64,000 nt of DNA from JBDSKH01 sp035495435 (GTDB lineage: Bacteria > Actinomycetota > Actinomycetes > Actinomycetales > Microbacteriaceae). A program made the position numbers and the translations under genes. This document shows positions 49,769 to 59,633 of this stretch, piece after piece. Each line of letters starts with the position of its first letter. Position 1 is the first letter of the stretch. Location of the stretch: positions 46,995-110,994 of the forward strand of contig DATJFV010000046.1 in the NCBI GenBank assembly GCA_035495435.1. Direction: 5' to 3'. The notes under the pieces were generated by a model, which searched no databases, was not told the origin of the DNA, and saw nothing but the letters and a program-made list of their open reading frames with translations.

Positions 49769-51153
49769 GCCACCGCCGCCCTGCGTGCCAGCGCGATGCG
49801 CAGATCGTCGAGGAAGCCGATGGTGAGTACGCTGAGACCGGCCACACGGCGCAGACCCGGCACGGCATCCGGGTCGCAGATGATCGCCACCACCTCGACC
49901 CCGAGCGGGAAGGAACGCGATGCGGCGCGCAACTCGGCGGCCGACACTCGCGATCCGCAGACCAGGAACGCGACCGAGATGCCGTCGACGCCGTCGCTGG
50001 CGACCCGCGCGACGTCGCGAATGTTGAGCGCCGCAGCCGCGACGTCGACGATCGCGAGTTCGTCGAGCAGCCGGGTGGGCACATGCGTCGCCAGCGACCG
50101 CACCGCCAGCACCTTTCTCTTGGCGAACTCCGGCGTCACCGTGCTCACCACGACCGAAACCGTGCGGCCGTCGCGGATGGCGCGCACGCCGAGGCTGCCG
50201 GCGACGCTCACGGCGAGCTCGAACTCCTCCTCACTGGCGTAATCACCGGTCGCGAGGGTCAACGCCACGACCAGGTGGCTGCGCCGGGTCTGCTCGAACT
50301 CGCGCACCATGAACCGCCCGGTCTTCGCGGTCGATTTCCAGTGGATGTAGCGCCGCTCATCGCCCGGCTGGTATTCGCGCAGGGCGTGGAAGGCGACGTC
50401 GCTCGAGGTCAGATCGGTGGTGGGCGTGCCCTCCAGGTCGCGGATGAGACCGGTGCTGGTGCTGGGGATGCCGATGGTGCGCGGGTGCACGACCAGCTCG
50501 GCGGACTCCGTCCAGATCAGCTCCCGGCGCACCAGACCGATCGGGTCGGCCCTGACCGTGCGCACCGGTCCGACCGGCACGATCCCCCGCTTGGCGGTGG
50601 GAACCGCGAACTCCTGCTCGAACACCGCGCCCGCCCGCAACCCGGGCATCGCCAGTTCGGCGAGTCCGCGCCCGACCGGAATCTCGACCTTCACCCCGAA
50701 CGTGCGCCGCCGCCGGGGATTGGTCACCGTGATGCGACCCCGTGCCGGGTCACCGACCACCACGCGCTTGTGCGGCAGGCTCAGCTGCATCGTGAACGGC
50801 GACCGACCGATCAGGTACACCGCCGCGACGACCACCAGCACGACGCATGCCCACCCGACGACGACGAGTTCCAGCCAGCCCAGCCGGTATCCGGCCGCCA
50901 GTGCCACGGGGATCACCGCCAGGATCACCCAGCCCAGCGGAGTGACCACGCCCGCCACACGTGCGAACCCCCGAGACAGCACACCGCCCGCGACGCGACC
51001 CAGGCGCACCAGGGCGACCACGGCATCCGCGAGCACACCGGTGCGCGCACCCACCAGACGGGTGCGCGTGTTGCTCACGCCGGCGAGCTGGTCGCGGCGC
51101 TGCGTGTCGTCGCGTCGGCGCGACGCGCGGGGAGCGGGACGGGGATCGGTCAC
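49765..51153 (-). CDS. DUF58 domain protein
   Basis: 462 residues. Two adjacent membrane helices (~72-90, 93-113), then a beta-rich region and the DUF58 core with VAFHALREYQPGDERRYIHW and KSTAKTGRFMVREFEQTRRS, a von Willebrand A-like segment. DUF58 proteins accompany MoxR ATPases and transglutaminase-like proteins in a conserved chaperone-type module. Coupled by 4-base overlaps to both neighbours. Basic N-terminal ~40 residues (RPAPRASRRRDDTQRRD) lie in the cytosol. Confidence 0.9.
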   Translation of the reverse strand: MTDPRPAPRASRRRDDTQRRDQLAGVSNTRTRLVGARTGVLADAVVALVRLGRVAGGVLSRGFARVAGVVTPLGWVILAVIPVALAAGYRLGWLELVVVGWACVVLVVVAAVYLIGRSPFTMQLSLPHKRVVVGDPARGRITVTNPRRRRTFGVKVEIPVGRGLAELAMPGLRAGAVFEQEFAVPTAKRGIVPVGPVRTVRADPIGLVRRELIWTESAELVVHPRTIGIPSTSTGLIRDLEGTPTTDLTSSDVAFHALREYQPGDERRYIHWKSTAKTGRFMVREFEQTRRSHLVVALTLATGDYASEEEFELAVSVAGSLGVRAIRDGRTVSVVVSTVTPEFAKRKVLAVRSLATHVPTRLLDELAIVDVAAAALNIRDVARVASDGVDGISVAFLVCGSRVSAAELRAASRSFPLGVEVVAIICDPDAVPGLRRVAGLSVLTIGFLDDLRIALARRAAVA

Positions 51154-52121
51154 ACGGCTTGCCGATCGGTCGGCGGAGCGGTCTCGAGCAGCAGCTGCCC
51201 GATCACGCTCGACGGGGTCACCCCGTCGAACTCGGCCTCCGGGTCGAGCACGAGGCGATGCGCCAGCACCGGCTCGGCAAGGGATTTCACGTCGTCGGGG
51301 ACGACGTAATGCCTGCCGCTGGCCGCGGCGAGCGTCTTTGCGCTGCGCACCAGGGCCAGCGCGCCGCGCACGCTGACGCCGAGGCGCACCTCGGTGGCGC
51401 TGCGGGTCGCATCGACGAGCCGCGAGACGTAATCGTTCACACTCGGATCGACATGCACCGTCCGCGCCAACTGGGCCATCTCGAGCACCGCGTCGGCGGT
51501 GACGACGGGCGGGATGGTGACGTCGTGCGCTTTGACGCCGGCCCCGTCGAGAATGCGGAGGGTGGAGGCGTGGTCGGGATAGCCGATCGATGCCTTCAGC
51601 ATGAAGCGGTCGAGCTGCGCCTCAGGCAGACGATAGGTGCCCGCCTGCTCGATCGGGTTCTGCGTGGCGATCACCATGAACGGCAGCCCGACATCGTGGG
51701 TCTCGCCGTCGACGGTGACGTGCCCCTCCTCCATCACCTCCAGAAGCGCCGCCTGCGTCTTCGGCGATGCGCGGTTGATCTCGTCGGCCAGCACGATGTT
51801 GGCGAACACCGGGCCGCGGTGGAAGTCGAACGAGCCGGTGCGCTGGTCGTAGATGCTGACCCCGGTGATGTCACCGGGCAGCAGGTCCGGTGTGAACTGG
51901 ATGCGACTGGAGCTACCGGCCACGGTCTGCGCGATCGCCCGTGCGAACGAGGTCTTGCCGGTGCCCGGGTAGTCCTCGAGCAGCAGGTGCCCCTCGCTCA
52001 GCAGAGCGACGAAGCCCAGCCGCACGACGAAGGTCTTGCCGAGCAGCACCTGCTCGACACCGGCCACCATGCGGCCGAACGCCTCCTGGAAGGCGGTGGC
52101 CTGCTCCGGGGTCATCGTCAT
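51150..52121 (-). CDS. MoxR-family AAA+ ATPase
   Basis: 323 residues. Walker A LLEDYPGTGKTSFARAIAQT (~52-71), Walker B NIVLADEINRASPKTQAALL, sensor 1 FMVIATQNPIEQAGTY, sensor 2 region RLGVSVRGALALVRSAKTLA. MoxR proteins act as chaperone-like ATPases that mature or insert partner complexes, usually with DUF58/VWA proteins. It stands 31 bases after the Ig/FN3 giant and overlaps DUF58 by 4 bases. Confidence 0.95.
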   Translation of the reverse strand: MTMTPEQATAFQEAFGRMVAGVEQVLLGKTFVVRLGFVALLSEGHLLLEDYPGTGKTSFARAIAQTVAGSSSRIQFTPDLLPGDITGVSIYDQRTGSFDFHRGPVFANIVLADEINRASPKTQAALLEVMEEGHVTVDGETHDVGLPFMVIATQNPIEQAGTYRLPEAQLDRFMLKASIGYPDHASTLRILDGAGVKAHDVTIPPVVTADAVLEMAQLARTVHVDPSVNDYVSRLVDATRSATEVRLGVSVRGALALVRSAKTLAAASGRHYVVPDDVKSLAEPVLAHRLVLDPEAEFDGVTPSSVIGQLLLETAPPTDRQAV

Positions 52122-52152
52122 CGGGTTTCCATCCTTTTTCCTCGCGCGCGGG

Positions 52153-55100
52153 TCAGAACTGACCCCACGCGTACTCTCTCGTATAGGTCGTGCCGTTGGC
52201 GGTGATCGTGACCACCAGGTCGGGGAAGCTGCGCCCCAGCAGACCGCCGTGCACCTCGCACTGATTCGGCGTCGCCGGGTCGTCGTCGGGGCCGCAGCTC
52301 ACCGACACGTCGGTGTAATCCACGCCGGCGGGCAGCGACGTCCAGCCCCAGTACCCGGTCGCGTCGAGCACGCCGTCGGACGCGGTCACCACCGACTGCA
52401 GATCGCCGGGCGTCGAGTTGTTCACCGCGACCCCGCCGAGCGGGAACACGGGCGACCACGACGCACTGCAGAGCGTGCCCTCCGGGTAACTCGCGCAGGC
52501 CTTCACCTGCACCGACAACTGATTGCCGTACTGCGAGCCGTTGCCGGTGGTGAGCAGCGTGCCCGTCTTCACCGGTTCGGACGCCGACTGGTCGGTGGCG
52601 CCGCCGATCAGCCGATACACGAAGCGGTCGGCATCCGACGGACCCGACGCGATGCTGAAATCGTCGAGCCGGAAGTCCCAGGTCGACGGCGAGCTCTGCA
52701 CCGGCCCGCTGGTCTGGATGCCGGTCGCCGTTCCCGGCGCGGCGCGCGGCGTCACGGGGACCACCGTGGAGTCGGTGCAGCCCTGGCCGTTGTAAGCGAA
52801 GACGATCATCGAGTACGTCTTGTTGGGGGTGAGCCCGCCGAAGGTGGTGCTGGTCACGCCGCCGCTGAGGTGCCGGGTGTACGTTCCCGCAGGCGGCGGG
52901 CTGACGACCGGCGAGCCCTGGTCGACACCCGTCACCGTGCAGGTCGGGGTGCGGCCGGTGTAGATCGACACGTAGAAGTTGCTGATCGCGGCGCCGTTGT
53001 CGGAGAACACGCCATCCCAGGAGATGCTCGCGGTGGTGCCGTCGGTCACCGAGCCGGATGCGCTGGGCGCGCCGGTCGCGATCGGCGGCCCCGCGGGCAC
53101 ACCGGATGCGGAGGCCTCGTTCCAGGTCGCCAGGCTGTTCGGTGCCGAGTTGCGGGCGCTCACGCTGAATCCGACGGAGCTGCCGTTCGCGATCGAGGGC
53201 GCCTGCACGTTGCGCGAGTATCGCGTTCCGACCGGGTCGGACGGATCCACGTTCACCGTCTCGGTGACGCCGCCGACCGTGACAACGTACGTCTCGATCG
53301 GGCTGCCCGCACCGCCGTCGGGCTTGGACCAGCTGACCCGCAGGCCCTGGTCGAGGGGGCGCCAGGACAGGCCGCTCGGCGGCGGCGGGATGACGTCGGA
53401 CCAGATCTGCCCGGCCAGCGCACTCGGGGCCGAGGGCCCGATCTCGTTGATCGCCACCACACTCAGCCGCACCGCGTTCGAGGGGCCATTACCCGGCGTG
53501 CGCAACTCGCAGCCCACCGTGGTGGTGCAGGTCGTGACGCCGAGCGCCGAGCCGTCCGCCGCCGACGTCATCGTCACCTCGTAGCCGGAGATCGGCGAGT
53601 TGTTGAACTGGCCCGGCACCCACGACAGCTTCAGCAGCCGGTCACCGAACTCCGAGACGCGCACGTTGGTCACCGGGTCGGGCACGTCCTGAATCGAGAT
53701 GGTGACATTGCCCCAGACGTAGCGGTTCGGGTCGTTCGTGGCATCGGCGACTTCGTACTGCAGGTTGATGTCGGCCGGCGCGGCACTGGTCGACACGGTC
53801 ACGCTCAGCTTGGCGTTGTCGGCGCTCGGCGTGATGGTCACCCCGTCGGGGATGGCTCCCCCGGCCAGGCCCCGGATCGCGATGACGCGCAGCGGCGTAT
53901 CGGGGAACGGGTTGTTCGCCTGGTCGTTGGTGAGCACGTCGACCGACGTGGTCTCGCCGCGCTTGGTGACCGCGCGATCCGCGACGGGCTTGGCCAGCGG
54001 CCGGGTCGACGGCACCACCTGCAGCATGATGCTGCCGGCGCGGCCCTCGTTGATCGCATCACGCACCCCGAGGCCGATCGACGTGCTCGAGCCCGTGACG
54101 GCCGTCGGCTTGGCCTTCAGCACCAGGCGCTGGCCGTTGAGGGTGTAGTCGAAGCCTTCGGGCAGCGGCTGCAGGACCGAGTACACCAGCTCGTCGAGGT
54201 CGTCGTCGTAGGGGTAGTTGGTGAGCCGCAGCAGGTCGAGCTCCTTCTCCTCCCCCGGCTCGAAGTTCACGGTGCCGCCGGTGAACACCGGGGGCTGGTT
54301 GTCGCGAGGCTCCACCTCGATGGGCAGGGTGAGGATGGCGGTGTGCCCGGACGGGTCGTCCGCCGATGCGCCATCGGTCACCTCGAACGTGATCGACGCC
54401 GGGCCGAAGTACTTGTCGGCCGAGGTGAACTCCAACGTGGTGTCATCGACGACGAGATCCGCGCCGTTGGCGTGGGTGGCCCGCACCGAGGTGGTGTCGC
54501 TCAGTCGAACGGTGCTGCCCGCGAGCGCGACCACGTAGTCGTTGATGTCGATGCGCAGGGTGTCTTCGCTCTTGACCTTCAGTGGCGGGGCGGTGCGATC
54601 CAGCTGCGGGAGGGCATCGGCGTAGCCGGGCACCCAGATGAAGGCGTACGAGCGGATGGCGTCGTCGTCGGGGTGCGAGACCGAGAACGGGATCACCTGA
54701 CTCTTCTGCCCGATCGTCACCCGGATCCGCTTGTCGGGCAGCACCTGGGCGCCCGAGGAGAAGCCCTGGACGAGCGCCACCCCGAGCTCGCTCGCGTCGC
54801 CGTCGGGGAAGAACACGTTGTCGAGCACCGCCACGTCGAGGGTGTCGTGATCGAGGACATCGCTCACCGCGAGCACCGTGTCTTGCGCGATCGGATAGCC
54901 CAGGGGCGCGTCCGCGTCGACCTTGACGTAGATGAAGGCCTGACTGGTGCCCCCGGAGGCGTTCTGGATCGTGTAGATCACCGAGTAGTCGCCCTCGACC
55001 TCGGGCGGCGTGATCGTGACGATCTTGTCGTCCTCGATGACCGCCGAGGTGTCAGCGGTGTTCGGGGTCGCCGCCGTCACAGTGAGCGGGCTGCCGTCGG

Positions 55101-58098
55101 GGTCGGAATCGTTGGCGAGCACCTGCACCGAGATGCTGCGGCCCGGCCGCACCGTCACCTCGTCGGCGTTCGCGACCGGGTTGCGGGCGCCGTCGAGCGG
55201 CGCCGAGATGCCGACGCGGACCGTGCCGTCCGCCCGTGCCCCGAGGGCGTCGATGACGCTGTAGTCGAACTCGTCGGTGCCCGATGAGTAGTCGCCCGCG
55301 CGATAGACCACATACCCCGGCCCGACTTCGAGCACCGACCCCTTCTCGGGGTTACTGGCGACACCGATCAGCTGCACCGAGTCACCATCCGGATCGATGC
55401 CCGACATCGGGATCTCGATCTTGACCTGCTCGCCGGCCAGCACACGCGCCGTCACCCGCCGGGGCGTGGGGGCGTTGTTGGTCGCCAGGTCGACCTCGCG
55501 AACGGCGATATCGACCCGTGCCTGCGCGGTCTGACCATCCGGCCCGGCGATCGTGTAGACCGCGCTGTAATTGCCCGCGGTCTCGGGGGCGAGATAGCGC
55601 AGCCGGTCGCCCGAGACGAACAGCAGGCCGCCGCCCCCCGGAAGGTCCTGTGCCAGCTGCGGCTGAAGGGTGATGGGCACCGCGTCGGGGTGATCGTCGT
55701 TGGCGAGCACGGGGATGTCGATCACGTCGCCGACGCGCACCGTCACCTCGTCGTCGGTCGCGATCGGCGGCTGCAACTGCTCGAGCGCCGGCAACTCGAC
55801 CACCGTGATGGTGCCCTCGGCCTCGGCGAGGCCATTGCTGATGCGGTAGCTGAACGTGACGCTGCTGCCGTCGAGCGGAGCCTTCAGCGTGACACGGACG
55901 TCGCGCTGATCGAGCACCTCGGCCTGGATGGGGCCGTTCGGGTCGATGCCGGTCACTCCGGTCACGACCAGGACCCCGCCGGCCGGGTCGATGTCGGTCT
56001 GCGTCGGGTCGACCGTCTGGTTCTGGAGGGTATGGACGAAGATCGTCTTGGGCACCGTGATCGGCCGGGTGTTCGAGTCGGGCGGGGCCGCGACATCGAT
56101 GCGCACCAGACCGGTGGCGGTCTGGTCGCCGTCGGTGACGGTGAACTCGATGTAGTGGGTGCGCACCTCGTCACTCTCGAAGGTGAAGGTGCCCGCCTCG
56201 AAGCTCGGGTCGATCTTCGAGCCGGGTTTCGCCGGAACGGCGTTGAGCCGCAGGTTGCCGTTGCCGCCCCGCACGTGCGACATCGGACGCACCGTGATCT
56301 CCTGCCCCGCGGTGGCCAGCGCGATCCATGGCTCGATCACGATCGGCACCTCACCGGCCGGTTTCACCGTCACCGCGACACTGCCGTTGCCCACCGCCTG
56401 CCCGTCCGACATGGTGAGCGTCACCGACTTCTGCCCGCTGCCCTCACCCGAGTCGGAGAAGACGACAGCGCCATCCGGTTTGTAGCTGACCCGGTCGGGG
56501 GACGCGGTCGTGGCGCTGGTCAGGTAGAACGCATCCCCATCGGGGTCGACCCAGTCGCCCTGCACCTGGCTGGTGACACGACCGCCCTCCTGCACGGTCG
56601 CCTTGGTGGTGCGCACCTGGCGCGGCGGAGAGTTCTCGCCCGGTTGACGCACCGTCACGGTGACGGTCGCACTGTCGGTGCCGCCGCGCCCGTCGCTGAT
56701 CGTGTACCCGAACGTGATCGTGCCACGGGCGTCGTCGGGCAGGGTGAGCAGCAGCTGCTGGTTGCGGGTGACCAGGTCGAGGCGGCCGACATCGTCGGAG
56801 ACGCCCGTGGTCTGAGTGATGACCAGAACATCGGCGTTGGGGTCGTAGTCGTTCAGCAGAACGGGCAGCAGCGTCGCTTTCCCGGGCCGCGCGCCGAACT
56901 GGTCATCGACCGCGACCGGCGGCTTCTGCTCCGGATCGATCTGCGGCGGGACGTCATCGTCGTTCTGCTGCTGCTGCTGATCCTGGTCTTCGACGATCAG
57001 GTCGTCCCAGTTGTCGATCAGCTCGCCGTTCTGCTGAACCGCCCAGGTGGCGCCCGACCGGGTGTCGTTGAGCACGGCATGGCCGGTGTTCACCGAGAAG
57101 GTCAGGGCGGCCGCGCCTGCCATGCCCTGAAGTGGCAGGGTCGAGCCGTCGCCACCCTCACCGAGACAGCGCCGGAACGCGGTGCCGTTGCTCCACGCAC
57201 CGTACTCGCAGCCCGCCAGCACCAGTGGCGGCGCGACGGATCCGGACTGCCCGTTGATGAGCGGTACCGGCGCGGCGCCGCTCAGCGGCACGCTCAGCAG
57301 AGCGTCCCGCGTGCCGACCAGCACGCGCTCGGAGGCAGGTCCGGGCTGCTGCAGCACGGCGCCGGCGGTCGGGTCGATCTGTGTGGTGAGGTCGACCGAA
57401 CGCCCGTCGAGATACAGGATGCGCGTGCCGGTGTCGAGGACGGCCCACCGGTCGCCGACCGCCGTGATCTGGTACGCGCGCGACCCGGAGTCGGGGTTCA
57501 GGCGCCAGCTTGCGCTGACCTCGTCGGACCGGGTGGCATCGACCCGGCGCACCTCGCCCACCTCGGGCGAGTAGGCGTACAGCACGCCGTCCGGTGTGAC
57601 GGTCACGACGGCATCACTGCCGAGGCTCAGGCTGGCCGGGGCGGTGGCGTCGAAGCCCCCGAGCTCGACCAGCGGCAGGATCCAGAGCTCGCCCGTGCCC
57701 GCCTCGAAGATGACGATCCGGTCGCCGGCCAGGAACACCTCAGCCTGGTCCGGAGGCAGCGCCGCACTCTCGGAGATCGTGCTCGTGGCCGGGTCGACCG
57801 TCTCGACCGTGGCGTTGGCGTGGTCGACCAGCAGCACCGTCTCGCCGTTCTGCACGGTCTCCAGCTGCGCCGCCTGGGCGCGCACGACGGCATTCAGCTC
57901 GAACACCTCGGCGTTGGCCCGGCCGATCGCCTGCTTGCTGTCGTTCGCGACCCACACCGAGCCGTCGTTCAGCTGCATCTTCTGCGCCGTGTAGCCCGTG
58001 GACACGATCGCGACCGCGGCGATCACCGCGGCCACCACGACGCTGCTCGTCACGGTGGCGGCGAGCGAACGGTGGGCCTTCAGCCAGCTCCAGAACAT
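52153..58098 (-). CDS. Giant membrane-anchored Ig-like/fibronectin type III surface protein
   Basis: 1981 residues from the ATG at 58098, 2 bases after the kinase stop. One N-terminal membrane helix (~13-34), no LPxTG end. The first ~330 external residues look like a beta-propeller (VWVANDSKQAIGRANAE, RVLVGTRDALLSVPLSG). A Gln/Asp-rich linker (QDQQQQQNDDD) leads to about ten tandem Ig/cadherin-like units with the recurring form VAxDDxxxxxxG...PVLxNDxDPxxD. Near the C-terminus follow FN3 domains (PDPVTNVRVSEFGDRLLKLS, GLSWRPLDQGLRVSWSKPDG). It is a large extracellular fibre or scaffold tied to the kinase/FHA/EccC-like cluster. Function unproved; adhesion, wall organisation or substrate capture are options. 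Confidence 0.88.
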   Translation of the reverse strand: MFWSWLKAHRSLAATVTSSVVVAAVIAAVAIVSTGYTAQKMQLNDGSVWVANDSKQAIGRANAEVFELNAVVRAQAAQLETVQNGETVLLVDHANATVETVDPATSTISESAALPPDQAEVFLAGDRIVIFEAGTGELWILPLVELGGFDATAPASLSLGSDAVVTVTPDGVLYAYSPEVGEVRRVDATRSDEVSASWRLNPDSGSRAYQITAVGDRWAVLDTGTRILYLDGRSVDLTTQIDPTAGAVLQQPGPASERVLVGTRDALLSVPLSGAAPVPLINGQSGSVAPPLVLAGCEYGAWSNGTAFRRCLGEGGDGSTLPLQGMAGAAALTFSVNTGHAVLNDTRSGATWAVQQNGELIDNWDDLIVEDQDQQQQQNDDDVPPQIDPEQKPPVAVDDQFGARPGKATLLPVLLNDYDPNADVLVITQTTGVSDDVGRLDLVTRNQQLLLTLPDDARGTITFGYTISDGRGGTDSATVTVTVRQPGENSPPRQVRTTKATVQEGGRVTSQVQGDWVDPDGDAFYLTSATTASPDRVSYKPDGAVVFSDSGEGSGQKSVTLTMSDGQAVGNGSVAVTVKPAGEVPIVIEPWIALATAGQEITVRPMSHVRGGNGNLRLNAVPAKPGSKIDPSFEAGTFTFESDEVRTHYIEFTVTDGDQTATGLVRIDVAAPPDSNTRPITVPKTIFVHTLQNQTVDPTQTDIDPAGGVLVVTGVTGIDPNGPIQAEVLDQRDVRVTLKAPLDGSSVTFSYRISNGLAEAEGTITVVELPALEQLQPPIATDDEVTVRVGDVIDIPVLANDDHPDAVPITLQPQLAQDLPGGGGLLFVSGDRLRYLAPETAGNYSAVYTIAGPDGQTAQARVDIAVREVDLATNNAPTPRRVTARVLAGEQVKIEIPMSGIDPDGDSVQLIGVASNPEKGSVLEVGPGYVVYRAGDYSSGTDEFDYSVIDALGARADGTVRVGISAPLDGARNPVANADEVTVRPGRSISVQVLANDSDPDGSPLTVTAATPNTADTSAVIEDDKIVTITPPEVEGDYSVIYTIQNASGGTSQAFIYVKVDADAPLGYPIAQDTVLAVSDVLDHDTLDVAVLDNVFFPDGDASELGVALVQGFSSGAQVLPDKRIRVTIGQKSQVIPFSVSHPDDDAIRSYAFIWVPGYADALPQLDRTAPPLKVKSEDTLRIDINDYVVALAGSTVRLSDTTSVRATHANGADLVVDDTTLEFTSADKYFGPASITFEVTDGASADDPSGHTAILTLPIEVEPRDNQPPVFTGGTVNFEPGEEKELDLLRLTNYPYDDDLDELVYSVLQPLPEGFDYTLNGQRLVLKAKPTAVTGSSTSIGLGVRDAINEGRAGSIMLQVVPSTRPLAKPVADRAVTKRGETTSVDVLTNDQANNPFPDTPLRVIAIRGLAGGAIPDGVTITPSADNAKLSVTVSTSAAPADINLQYEVADATNDPNRYVWGNVTISIQDVPDPVTNVRVSEFGDRLLKLSWVPGQFNNSPISGYEVTMTSAADGSALGVTTCTTTVGCELRTPGNGPSNAVRLSVVAINEIGPSAPSALAGQIWSDVIPPPPSGLSWRPLDQGLRVSWSKPDGGAGSPIETYVVTVGGVTETVNVDPSDPVGTRYSRNVQAPSIANGSSVGFSVSARNSAPNSLATWNEASASGVPAGPPIATGAPSASGSVTDGTTASISWDGVFSDNGAAISNFYVSIYTGRTPTCTVTGVDQGSPVVSPPPAGTYTRHLSGGVTSTTFGGLTPNKTYSMIVFAYNGQGCTDSTVVPVTPRAAPGTATGIQTSGPVQSSPSTWDFRLDDFSIASGPSDADRFVYRLIGGATDQSASEPVKTGTLLTTGNGSQYGNQLSVQVKACASYPEGTLCSASWSPVFPLGGVAVNNSTPGDLQSVVTASDGVLDATGYWGWTSLPAGVDYTDVSVSCGPDDDPATPNQCEVHGGLLGRSFPDLVVTITANGTTYTREYAWGQF

Positions 58099-58100
58099 GG

Positions 58101-59522
58101 TCAGCCCTCGACGTCGATGCACTTCTCAGTGCTCGGCGCGCCGACCTTCCCCTGGCGATTGACGCTGACGGTGATGCAGACGGTGTCGCCGGGCTGAGCG
58201 TCGACCCGGAACTGCGGTGACAACTGCACCGACGAGGTGCCGTCACGCACCTGGATCTGGTAGCGGTCACCGTCGTCGAGGCCGGGGTCGGGCCAGCTGA
58301 ACTGCACGGTGCCGCCCGACTCCGTGGCCGAGATGTCGGTGACCGTCGGAATGCCGGTCGAGTTGGCTGCCCGCAGCAGCACCACCAGTGCAATCGCGCC
58401 GAGTGCCACCACGAGCACGGCCGCACCGACCAGCACCCAGGTGATCACCTGCTGTCGCCTGCTCATCGGCGCGGGCCGGCTCTCGCTGAACCGGTTGGGG
58501 CCGCTCGCCTCGCGCACGGTGCCGACCGGCGAGTATCCGTCCGCGGCCGCTGCCGCGCGCCGCCGGCGGCGAGGTGCGGCGGCTGCGTTGCCGGGCAGCG
58601 GGCGCAGCCGGGTGCGGTCCTCGAGGTCTTGCACGGTGGCGCTCGCCCACTCGTCCATCGCGACCTCGATCGGCGTCTGCGAGACGCCCAGCTCGGTCTC
58701 GATCACCTGCAGTTCGCGCACGAAGTCGAGCGCGCTGGCGGGCCGCAGTTCGGGTTTGCGCGACATCGCGCGTTTCAGCAGATTCTCGAGGCTCGCGGGG
58801 ACGTCGGCGCGGCCGATCGGCTGCGGCTTGGCGCGGGCGATGCGCGACATCAGATCGGTCGATGAGTTGGAGCCGCCGGGCACCTCGAAGGGCGATCGGC
58901 CCGCGAGCAACGAATACACCGTGGCACCCAGCGACCAGACCTCGCTGGCGATGGTGCCGGGAGTCTCATCCAGCAGCACCTCGGGTGCCGACCACGGGAT
59001 CGACAGGCCGACAGAGTCCTCTTCTTTTGCCACGGCGATCGAGGCGGCGATCCCGAAGTCCGACAGCACCGGGTGGCCGTACGCGGTGAGCAGGATGTTG
59101 GAGGGCTTGATGTCGCGATGCAGCACCCCGGCTCGGTGGGCGGTTTCTACCGCCGACCCGATCTTGACCGCGATGCGGAGCACCTCGGCGACAGAGATCC
59201 GCTCGCGCCGATACCGTTCGCTGAGCGACGCCGAGCACAACTCCATGACGAGGTAGGGCCGGCCGTCCGCCGACACCCCCGCCTGGTACACGGTGAGGAT
59301 CGAGGGGTGACCCGACAGCTGAGCCATCAGGTTCGCCTCGGCCTGGAACATCTGACGCACCTGGTCGTTGACGACCTCGCTCAGCATGACCTTGACAGCC
59401 ACCTGCCGACGCGGCATGTTCTGCTCGTAGAGGAACACGTCGGCGAAGCCGCCCGACCCGAGCACATGCACGTAGGAGAATCCGGGCAGCACGGGAGGCT
59501 GGGACGGCAGACGGCGCGCCAC
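58101..59522 (-). CDS. Transmembrane Ser/Thr protein kinase with FN3-like sensor domain
   Basis: 473 residues from a GTG at 59522, with a GAGGGGGG ribosome site 7 bases before it. Kinase domain ~15-275: Gly-loop LGSGGFADV, Lys44 in VAVKV, VLHRDIKPSNILL (Asp137), LSDFGIA (Asp155), SIPWSAPEVLL. A linker with Arg/Ala-rich stretches, one membrane helix (~360-383), and a ~85-residue extracellular FN3-like domain (GGTVQFSWPDPGLDDGDRYQ) with two cysteines. It has no PASTA repeats, unlike PknB. Next to PP2C and FHA proteins on one side and the giant FN3 protein on the other. Confidence 0.93.
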   Translation of the reverse strand: MARRLPSQPPVLPGFSYVHVLGSGGFADVFLYEQNMPRRQVAVKVMLSEVVNDQVRQMFQAEANLMAQLSGHPSILTVYQAGVSADGRPYLVMELCSASLSERYRRERISVAEVLRIAVKIGSAVETAHRAGVLHRDIKPSNILLTAYGHPVLSDFGIAASIAVAKEEDSVGLSIPWSAPEVLLDETPGTIASEVWSLGATVYSLLAGRSPFEVPGGSNSSTDLMSRIARAKPQPIGRADVPASLENLLKRAMSRKPELRPASALDFVRELQVIETELGVSQTPIEVAMDEWASATVQDLEDRTRLRPLPGNAAAAPRRRRRAAAAADGYSPVGTVREASGPNRFSESRPAPMSRRQQVITWVLVGAAVLVVALGAIALVVLLRAANSTGIPTVTDISATESGGTVQFSWPDPGLDDGDRYQIQVRDGTSSVQLSPQFRVDAQPGDTVCITVSVNRQGKVGAPSTEKCIDVEG

Positions 59523-59556
59523 GATCGGTCCCCCCTCTCAGCCGAAGAACTCAGTC

Positions 59557-59562
59557 ATTCTA
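59557..59562 (-). promoter_or_regulatory. Candidate -10 box (TAGAAT) of the kinase gene
   Basis: In the 111-base gap between the PP2C and kinase genes. It would give a ~27-base leader carrying the kinase ribosome site, and so an internal promoter of the cluster. Confidence 0.5.
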
Positions 59563-59598
59563 GGCAGCGGGCCTGGGCGAAACGCCTGGTCCGCCCCT

Positions 59599-59621
59599 GA
59601 ACGGGGGCCGGGTCCCCGTTC
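59599..59621 (-). terminator. Hairpin between the PP2C and kinase genes
   Basis: Perfect 8-base arms GAACGGGG/CCCCGTTC with a 7-base loop, followed by a weaker stem with CCTGGGCG. No U-tract. May attenuate read-through from the FHA-PP2C pair into the kinase gene. Confidence 0.5.
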
Positions 59622-59633
59622 CCCCAGATCGGG

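Noticed and set aside
52036..55287. 1083-residue open frame opposite the giant Ig/FN3 gene
   Set aside because: Arg/His/Val-rich antisense shadow without motifs; the minus-strand frame has consistent Ig/FN3 repeats and operon overlaps.
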